Origin: an uncultured Eubacteriales bacterium
GTDB lineage: Bacteria > Bacillota > Clostridia > Monoglobales > Monoglobaceae
NCBI GenBank assembly: GCA_958352815.1
Contig: CATWQA010000007.1
Coordinates: 8,514-72,513 of the forward strand
DNA: 64,000 nucleotides
Direction: 5' to 3'
Shown here: piece by piece, positions 58,232 to 64,000 of the stretch
Layout: each line of letters begins with the position of its first letter
Position numbering within the stretch: position 1 is the stretch's first letter
Notes under the pieces: generated by a model
What the model was told of the DNA's origin: nothing
Seen by the model: the letters and a program-made list of their open reading frames with translations, nothing else
The model's database searches: none
Program-made: the position numbers and the translations under genes

Positions 58232-60279
58232 ACTTAATTGGCAAAGAAATTGACGGAAGATATGAAATACTTGAAGAAATAGGAAAGGGCGGAATGGCCC
58301 ATGTATACAAATCGCGGGATAAGGTTCTAAACAGGTATGTAGCCGTTAAGGTTCTGAAAGAGGATTATAACGATGATAAGGAATTTGTCCGCAGATTTAA
58401 TGTTGAAGCGCAGGCGGCGGCAAGTCTTTCGAATCCGCATATTGTTTCGATTTATGATGTAGGCTATGTTGACGGACTGCATTACATTGTTATGGAGTAT
58501 ATCGAGGGTAAAACTCTGAAAGAATACATTGATGAAGTCGGCTGTATTCCGTGGAAGCAAGCCGCTGAATATTCAATTCAGATATGCGAGGGAATAGAGG
58601 AGGCGCATAACAATTCTGTTGTGCACCGTGACATTAAACCTCAAAACATAATAATGACTTCGGACGGCGTTTTGAAGGTTACCGATTTTGGTATAGCAAA
58701 GGCTTCAACTCAGGCGACAATGACAATGGTGAATAATAACACAATAGGCACTGCTCACTATTTGTCTCCGGAACAGGCTCGAGGCGGTTATACCGATAAA
58801 AGAACGGATATTTATTCCATGGGTGTTGTTATGTATGAAATGCTGACAGGACAGCTTCCCTTTGACGATGAAAGTCCTGTGGCGATCGCTATTAAGCATT
58901 TGCAGGAAACAGCGACGCCTGTAACTCAGATTAATAAAGACGTACCCAAAGCATTTGAAGAAATTGTAATTAAGGCCATGTCAAAGGAACAGAACAGCAG
59001 ATATTCTTCTGTTTCAGAGATGATTTCGGACTTGCAGCGTATTTTAATTGATCCAAACGCAAGTATTTCTTCAAGAAGGCAGGGGAATGCCGATCAGGCG
59101 ATAGGTAACAGCAAGACTGCTAATACGGTTAAGATGCCCAAACTGGATGAAAATTATAGCAAAGATGATAGTTTTCTCGGATTTGATTTGGATGATTATG
59201 ATGAACAGGATGCGGAATATGAAGCTATGCAGCGGTTAAATGAAAAGAGGGCTAAAAGAGCCAGGAAAAAGAAAGAACGCAAGGTTGCTTTTATAGCGTT
59301 TATATCAGCCCTTGCGGTGCTGGCAATAGGCTTTGCGACGGCGTTTGCCTTTACGGATGGTTTCGGCATTTTCGGAACATATAAGGACACAGTGCAAATT
59401 CCCAACATTACAGGCATGACGATTAAAGACGCTCAAGCAACCTACGGACAGACTTTCAGTATTATTGAGCAGAGCAAGTCGGAAAGCACAAAGCCTGTGG
59501 GAACAATTCTTGAGCAAACTCCTGCCGGCGGTGAGACTACAACAAAGAGAGATAATATAATTATTCGTGTTGTTGTAAGCTCGGGAAGCAGCTCCGTAAC
59601 TCTCAGCGACTATTCCGGAGTGGAATACGACGCGGCCAAGGAAGAACTGGAGAAGCTGGGACTAAAGTGCACTAAGATTGAAAAAGTTAATGCTGACGTT
59701 AAAGAGGGCTTGGTCTATGAACAAGAACCTCGCTCCGGCAGCTCGGTTGCCGCAGGAGATATGATTACTCTTACTGTCAGCAAGGGTCCCGAAAGCACCC
59801 CCGAGCCTTCACCGACAGAGGTTAGATCCACAAACAGCGGTTCGTCAAACAGCGGCGGAGGAAGCAGCAGTAGCGGTGGCTCAAGCAGTTCTAGCGGTAG
59901 TTCAGGAACTTCCTCGGGAAGTAATTCAAGCAGCGGCTCGTCGAGCGGTAGCGGCAGCGGTTCCGGTACTTCCTCCGGGGAGAATTCAAGCGGTAATTCC
60001 GGCAGCAGCTCGGGAACTTCCTCGGGAAGCGGTTCGAGCAGCGGCTCCGGCTCCTCGTCGGGAAGCGGTTCAGGTAGCGGCTCCGGCTCCTCTTCAGGAA
60101 GCGGCTCGGGTAGTTCAGGAACTTCCTCGGGAAGCAGTTCAAGCAGCGGCTCCGGTTCATCGTCAGGCAGTGGTTCAGGCGGCAGCTCGGGAAGCAGTTC
60201 AAGCGGCGGTTCCGAATCATCATCGGGCGGCAGTTCGAGCGGCGGTTCAAGCAGCGTATCTGACGAACTGACAGACTAA
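58228..60279 (+). CDS. prkC: PASTA-domain Ser/Thr kinase with a long Ser/Gly tail
   Basis: 683 residues. The kinase domain (12-270) has glycine loop GKGGMAHVY, K41, HRD135 and DFG 153-155. The TM helix spans 352-376. Two PASTA domains follow (386-452, 454-520). Family members usually have 2-4 PASTA domains that bind muropeptide or lipid II. Residues ~536-676 are almost pure Ser/Gly, encoded by a quasi-repetitive tract at about 59832-60253. The tail ends VSDELTD. It lies outside the membrane. AGGAGG precedes the ATG. Confidence 0.94.
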   Translation: MNLIGKEIDGRYEILEEIGKGGMAHVYKSRDKVLNRYVAVKVLKEDYNDDKEFVRRFNVEAQAAASLSNPHIVSIYDVGYVDGLHYIVMEYIEGKTLKEYIDEVGCIPWKQAAEYSIQICEGIEEAHNNSVVHRDIKPQNIIMTSDGVLKVTDFGIAKASTQATMTMVNNNTIGTAHYLSPEQARGGYTDKRTDIYSMGVVMYEMLTGQLPFDDESPVAIAIKHLQETATPVTQINKDVPKAFEEIVIKAMSKEQNSRYSSVSEMISDLQRILIDPNASISSRRQGNADQAIGNSKTANTVKMPKLDENYSKDDSFLGFDLDDYDEQDAEYEAMQRLNEKRAKRARKKKERKVAFIAFISALAVLAIGFATAFAFTDGFGIFGTYKDTVQIPNITGMTIKDAQATYGQTFSIIEQSKSESTKPVGTILEQTPAGGETTTKRDNIIIRVVVSSGSSSVTLSDYSGVEYDAAKEELEKLGLKCTKIEKVNADVKEGLVYEQEPRSGSSVAAGDMITLTVSKGPESTPEPSPTEVRSTNSGSSNSGGGSSSSGGSSSSSGSSGTSSGSNSSSGSSSGSGSGSGTSSGENSSGNSGSSSGTSSGSGSSSGSGSSSGSGSGSGSGSSSGSGSGSSGTSSGSSSSSGSGSSSGSGSGGSSGSSSSGGSESSSGGSSSGGSSSVSDELTD

Positions 60280-60306
60280 ACTTTATTTGGAATATATTAA
60301 ATTACT

Positions 60307-60326
60307 GCGGGAGATTTTTCTCCCGC
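60307..60326 (+). terminator. Hairpin between prkC and rsgA, weak terminator or attenuator
   Basis: An 8-bp perfect stem GCGGGAGA/TCTCCCGC with a TTTT loop and little T-run after it. Partial read-through into rsgA is expected. Confidence 0.55.
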
Positions 60327-60371
60327 TTGGTAATTGATTACGAGCGATTTTTTGAATGGTGAGGGAAGAAA

Positions 60372-61262
60372 ATGCCGGAAGATAGTACAATTCAAGTTGA
60401 AGGAAGAATTGTAAAGGGTGTCGGTGGATTTTATTATGTGAGCTCCGCCGATACAACATATGAATGCAGAGCAAGGGGAAGATTTCGTAAGGACGGTATT
60501 ACGCCTTTGGTAGGGGATCTGGTCAGCTGCACGATTGATAAAGTATCGAATACTGGAATGATTTCTGAAATACTCCCGAGGAAGAATTTTTTAATTCGTC
60601 CGCCGGTTGCCAATATTACGCAAATTGCAATTGTTTTTTCCGTTGCAAATCCAAAACCGAATTTAAGAACGATTGACAAGCTGATTTCCTCTGCAATGTA
60701 CGCAGGAATTTCCCCTGTAATTTGTATTAATAAAACCGATCTTGAAAGCGGCGGCGAACTGTTTGATATTTACTCAAGCTCGGGCTTTGATACAATTTGT
60801 GTCAGCGCATTAGAGAATAGTAATATTGATTTACTTATGGAGAGGCTGGCAGGAGAAATAACGGTCTTTGCGGGCAATTCGGGAGTGGGAAAATCCAGTC
60901 TGCTTAATCGGGTTTTAAAGGACGTTGATTTAGAGGTCGGGGCTGTGAGCAACAGAGTGGAAAGAGGAAGACACACCACCAGACACAGTGAGCTTATGCC
61001 TCTTGAAAATAATGAGGGCTATATTATAGATACACCGGGGTTCAGCTCCTTTTCGGTTTCGGATTTTGATATTGAAAAGCTTCCCGGTCTGTTCCCTGAA
61101 TTTGCCCAATATACCGATAGGTGTAAATTTCAGGATTGCAGTCATACGGTTGAGGACGGCTGTGCTGTTTTGCAAGCTCTTGAAAACGGAAAGATACAAA
61201 AATCACGGCACGACAGCTATTTGGAACAGTACAATGAAATTAAGAGCAAGAAAATTTACTGA
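60372..61262 (+). CDS. rsgA: Ribosome small-subunit GTPase RsgA
   Basis: 296 residues. An N-terminal OB-fold is followed by a circularly permuted GTPase, so the base-specificity motif INKTD comes before the P-loop GNSGVGKSS and then DTPGFSS. A zinc-binding domain ends the protein (CKFQDCSHTVEDGCAV). It checks late 30S maturation in the cytosol. AGGG lies before the ATG. Confidence 0.95.
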   Translation: MPEDSTIQVEGRIVKGVGGFYYVSSADTTYECRARGRFRKDGITPLVGDLVSCTIDKVSNTGMISEILPRKNFLIRPPVANITQIAIVFSVANPKPNLRTIDKLISSAMYAGISPVICINKTDLESGGELFDIYSSSGFDTICVSALENSNIDLLMERLAGEITVFAGNSGVGKSSLLNRVLKDVDLEVGAVSNRVERGRHTTRHSELMPLENNEGYIIDTPGFSSFSVSDFDIEKLPGLFPEFAQYTDRCKFQDCSHTVEDGCAVLQALENGKIQKSRHDSYLEQYNEIKSKKIY

Positions 61263-61277
61263 TTTTGGAGGTAAATC

Positions 61278-61973
61278 ATGGCTGATAGAATAATTATTTC
61301 GCCGTCAATTTTGGCGGCCGATCCGCTTAATCTTGAACGTGATGTGCGAAAAATTGAAGCAGCAGGCGCTGATTATCTGCACATAGATATTATGGATGGG
61401 CACTTCGTGCCGAATTTAAGCTATTCGTCCAATATTGTAAAGGCGCTTAGAGATAAATCAAATCTTGTGTTTGACGTGCATCTCATGCTCAGCAATCCCG
61501 ATAAGTTTATTGATGAGTTTGCAAGAGCAGGCGCCGATATAATAACGATACATCAAGAGGCCGTTCCCAATCTTCGCGAGACCCTGGCGCATATCAGAAG
61601 TCTCGGCAAAAAGGTGGGGGTTTGCATAAAGCCGGGCACGTCCGTTTCTGAAATTGTTGACGTTCTGGATCTTGTGGATATGGTGCTGCTCATGACTGTA
61701 GAACCGGGCTTTGGAGGTCAGAGCTATCTACATTCCGTTGACGAGAAGATTTTGAGCTTACATAGAATAATTCGATCTCGAAATCTGGATATTGACATTG
61801 AAGTTGACGGCGGAATTACGGCGGATAATGTTGATATTCCCGTAAAAGCCGGGGCAAATGTAATAGTTTCGGGATCGGCGATTTTTAAGTCAGAAGATTA
61901 TAAGGCTACCATTGAAAAAATGCGGTCTTTGGCGGAATGTGGAGTGAGAGAGCGTGAAAGCGGCAATATTTAG
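61278..61973 (+). CDS. rpe: Ribulose-phosphate 3-epimerase
   Basis: 231 residues, (beta/alpha)8 barrel. SPSILAADPLNL begins it, catalytic and metal site residues lie in HIDIMDGHFVPN, HLML, TVEPGFGGQ and EVDGGI. It interconverts ribulose-5-P and xylulose-5-P. GGAGG lies 7 bases before the ATG. It shares 20 bp with thiN. Confidence 0.96.
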   Translation: MADRIIISPSILAADPLNLERDVRKIEAAGADYLHIDIMDGHFVPNLSYSSNIVKALRDKSNLVFDVHLMLSNPDKFIDEFARAGADIITIHQEAVPNLRETLAHIRSLGKKVGVCIKPGTSVSEIVDVLDLVDMVLLMTVEPGFGGQSYLHSVDEKILSLHRIIRSRNLDIDIEVDGGITADNVDIPVKAGANVIVSGSAIFKSEDYKATIEKMRSLAECGVRERESGNI

Positions 61974-62583
61974 CAGTGCTGAAATTTCGGATTACAGTTA
62001 TATATCCGATTATTGTTTAAGTGAATATTTTATAATCTGTGCCGACGGCGGGTATATACATGCCCAAAGGCTTGGAATTATACCCAACGTAATTATCGGG
62101 GATAACGACTCCTTTAAGAATGAATATCCAAAAGAAATTAAGCGTTACATATACCCTCCCGAAAAAGATAAAACAGATACGAATTTGGCAATTGACTGCG
62201 CCATTGAAAACGGAGCAGATGAAATTCTGCTGTTCGGAGGCTTGGGCGGCAGAATAGACCATGAGTTTTCGCATTTCTGCCTGATAAAATATGCTCTTGA
62301 CAGAGGGGTGCGGCTTAAACTTATTGATGACATAAATGAAATCTGGATGGAAAATAGGTCCTTTGAGCTTAGAAGAGGGAGGAAGAAGTATGTTTCATTT
62401 TTCCCATACGGCGGTGATGTGTCGGGCTTTAACATAAAAGGGCTTAAATATGAAGCTGAAAATATGACGCTGTCAACGGGAGAGGTTCAAGCGTCAAGCA
62501 ACGAATTTGCAGAAAGTGATATAGCAAAAATTTCCTTTGACAGCGGAACTTTGCTTGTAATGCTGTGCGATGATAGACAGTAG
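61954..62583 (+). CDS. thiN: Thiamine pyrophosphokinase
   Basis: 209 residues. Motifs: CADGGYIHAQRLG, IGDNDSF (metal/ATP site), PPEKDKTDTNLA, GGLGGRIDH. It makes thiamine diphosphate from thiamine and ATP. A GTG start inside rpe follows GGAGTGAGA, so translation is probably coupled. The C-terminal beta-sandwich (SGFNIKGLKYEAENMTLS) is present. Confidence 0.93.
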   Translation: MKAAIFSSAEISDYSYISDYCLSEYFIICADGGYIHAQRLGIIPNVIIGDNDSFKNEYPKEIKRYIYPPEKDKTDTNLAIDCAIENGADEILLFGGLGGRIDHEFSHFCLIKYALDRGVRLKLIDDINEIWMENRSFELRRGRKKYVSFFPYGGDVSGFNIKGLKYEAENMTLSTGEVQASSNEFAESDIAKISFDSGTLLVMLCDDRQ

Positions 62584-62592
62584 GAGATTGTT

Positions 62593-63090
62593 ATGAAAGT
62601 AATAAAAAGTATAGCGTTAATATTTTTAATTACCATAGTGGGGCTATGTTCGTCCTGCTCTGATAAAACAGTGCAGACCGACAGTTCCCATGACTTCTCT
62701 GCCAACGTTTCCTTTGAAGAAATTTTTTATGAATTTAACGATGTAAAAAAGACAACGGATGAGCTGGTTGCTGCGGCAGTTGATACCGGATGGTGGCAAA
62801 AATACGATTTGGTTTTCAATAACGTAAATGCCTTGTATTATGCAAACTTGCAGACGTCAAATTCAAATCAGCTCAGCGAAACCGATGCGGCTTTGAGTAA
62901 ATCGCTGGTGGATATTCTCTCGGCATATAAAAATGCCTATGAAATTATGGCTGCCTCCCGTAACAGTAATGATGGTGAAATCATCAACTATGCCCGCAAT
63001 GAATTCACCACCCAAATAACCCAAGCAAATGCTAAGTGGACCCAAGCCCTGGCAACAATAACAACCACCACCCAACCACCTCAGTCCTAA
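62593..63090 (+). CDS. Small hypothetical lipoprotein
   Basis: 165 residues with a lipoprotein signal: hydrophobic IALIFLITIVGLCSSC with the acceptor Cys about residue 22. The mature part is helical and moderately acidic (TDELVAAAVDTGWWQKYDLVF, ALSKSLVDILSAYKNAYEIM), ending in a Thr-rich stretch TTTTQPPQS. No family recognised. AGGAG is upstream and it lies 9 bp after thiN. Confidence 0.75.
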   Translation: MKVIKSIALIFLITIVGLCSSCSDKTVQTDSSHDFSANVSFEEIFYEFNDVKKTTDELVAAAVDTGWWQKYDLVFNNVNALYYANLQTSNSNQLSETDAALSKSLVDILSAYKNAYEIMAASRNSNDGEIINYARNEFTTQITQANAKWTQALATITTTTQPPQS

Positions 63091-63257
63091 TTTTATAAAT
63101 ATTAGGTTAATAATTGCAAGTCTTTCAAACAAGTATGTAATTATACTCTTTTGTTTTTAGCTACAATGTTTCTTAAAAAGCTGTGCAGGAGATTATAGTG
63201 ATTATGTTACTGAGTTGATTACAAAATCATTGAGACTGTGGAAAATGGAGAAAATAA

Positions 63258-63797
63258 ATGGCAAAGAATAATGATATAAGTAGATTTTTAGCCCTGGTTT
63301 TACGACATAAACCGGAGGCAATAGGAATAACCATTGATAAACATGGCTGGGCGAATGTAGCAGAGCTTATAGAAGGAATTTCAAAAAAGCAGGCGTTCAA
63401 TATGAAAATGCTTGAAGAAATTGTACGAACCGATGAGAAGGGTAGGTACTCTTTCAACAGTGACAAATCGTTGATTCGCGCAAATCAGGGGCATTCTATA
63501 CCGGTGGATGTGGAACTTGAAAAGAAAGAACCTCCTGAATTTCTTTACCATGGAACAGGACAGAAATATATTAAGTCGATTAAAAAGCAGGGACTTATAC
63601 CAAAATCGAGATTGTATGTTCATTTGTCTCCCGATGCAGAGACCGCTAGAGCGGTTGGAGCGAGGCACGGTGTACCCGTAGTTCTGCGTGTTTACACAAA
63701 AAAGATGAGTAAAAATGGATCGGAGTTTTATCTATCTAAAAACGGAGTTTGGTTGACAAAATCAGTGCCTCCGGATATGCTTGAAATAATAAGTTAA
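63258..63797 (+). CDS. kptA: RNA 2'-phosphotransferase (KptA/Tpt1)
   Basis: 179 residues, the size of the bacterial enzyme. An N-terminal winged helix (SRFLALVLRHKPE; HGWANVAELI) precedes the ADP-ribosyltransferase-like domain with YHGTGQ, HLSPD, ARHGVPVVL and FYLSKNGVWLT. Tpt1 uses NAD to remove the 2'-phosphate left by eukaryotic tRNA splicing; bacteria lack that pathway, so its natural substrate here is unclear. GGAG precedes the ATG. It is preceded by a 167-bp gap and has its own terminator. Confidence 0.93.
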   Translation: MAKNNDISRFLALVLRHKPEAIGITIDKHGWANVAELIEGISKKQAFNMKMLEEIVRTDEKGRYSFNSDKSLIRANQGHSIPVDVELEKKEPPEFLYHGTGQKYIKSIKKQGLIPKSRLYVHLSPDAETARAVGARHGVPVVLRVYTKKMSKNGSEFYLSKNGVWLTKSVPPDMLEIIS

Positions 63798-63798
63798 T

Positions 63799-63836
63799 AA
63801 ACAGCTATTCCGGATTAGGCAAGGATAGCTGTTTTT
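63799..63836 (+). terminator. Terminator of kptA
   Basis: A 10-bp stem AAACAGCTAT (63799-63808)/ATAGCTGTTT (63825-63834), extended by CC/GG with one bulge, and TTTTT. The remaining 160 bases are AT-rich without a gene. Confidence 0.82.
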
Positions 63837-64000
63837 AAATAAGTCGTATTATTCTAAAATGTCTTATTAAAATTTTATTGAATAATTTTTGTGTATGATC
63901 TTCATGGATTTTTTGTTAGTATATTATATTATTTTATTTAATTCCAGAGACTTTTTCAAGTTTTGTGAAAACTACAAATGGCATAAAATATTTGGTATTT

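Noticed and set aside
59876..60271. Ala/Arg-rich ORFs on both strands over the prkC tail
   Set aside because: They are frame shadows of the Ser/Gly tract, which has long open frames because it is low in stop codons.
1..64000. CRISPR arrays, rRNA genes, complete insertion sequences, prophage structural genes
   Set aside because: No regularly spaced direct repeats, no rRNA motifs and no transposase or phage ORF could be supported.

Overview
The window looks like a chromosomal segment of a spore-forming Bacillota, most likely class Clostridia and probably anaerobic. Evidence: GerA-type germination proteins, a BofC-like protein, the order tig-clpP-clpX, the order fmt/rsmB/rlmN/stp/prkC/rsgA/rpe/thiN, a rubredoxin-fused flavin reductase, a GGGtGRT-family gene, strong AGGAGG ribosome sites, and promoters close to TTGACA-17-TATAAT. 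All four tRNAs encode their CCA end. No species can be named from sequence alone.

Layout. 0-4.8 kb: AraC regulator, tRNA-Met/Glu/Arg, a DUF624 membrane protein, three overlapping orphan genes, a TIM-barrel amidohydrolase. 4.8-5.4 kb: a repeat island with two 100-bp repeats whose hairpin arms covary. 5.4-8.5 kb (minus): an ankyrin-GH43 fusion, a DUF2520 dehydrogenase-like protein and the YhbY RNA-binding protein. 8.8-12.8 kb: galE, a DUF896 protein, a rubredoxin-type flavoprotein, then a NifU-like protein with GGGtGRT, a conserved pair of unknown function. 12.8-18.0 kb: a BceAB-like ABC exporter with a two-component system, ending in a tyrosine-integrase fragment beside tRNA-Ser(CGA); this looks like a decayed integrated element. 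18.3-23.2 kb: trigger factor, ClpP, ClpX, ZnuCB-type metal transporter. 23.2-28.5 kb: iron-sulfur flavoprotein, a germination locus in which the GerB and GerC parts form one ORF, and a copper-amine-oxidase-N protein. 28.8-36.1 kb: an HTH-cupin-acyl-CoA-synthetase fusion, uvrA, uvrB. 36.3-47.2 kb: nifS-nifU-mnmA sulfur relay, a PcrA-like helicase, a methyltransferase, a hybrid sensor kinase that has lost its phosphoacceptor histidine, a BofC-like protein and a class A PBP. 47.2-53.1 kb: Mrp ATPase, then metF, a MetH reactivation protein, metH and a second amidohydrolase. 53.1-53.3 kb: a MITE-like element. 53.5-63.8 kb: the fmt-to-thiN translation, signalling and ribosome-maturation cluster, a lipoprotein and an RNA 2'-phosphotransferase.

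How the genes work together. NifS supplies persulfide sulfur to the NifU scaffold and to MnmA for tRNA thiolation. MetF, MetH and the separate activation protein form one methionine-synthesis unit. Stp and PrkC are an antagonistic phosphatase/kinase pair that probably senses the cell wall. Tig, ClpP and ClpX handle nascent-chain folding and proteolysis.

The most interesting items are the NifU-like/GGGtGRT pair, the multidomain fusions (ankyrin-GH43, GerB-GerC, HTH-cupin-acyl-CoA synthetase), the His-to-Lys hybrid kinase and the dispersed non-coding repeat family with compensatory hairpin changes.
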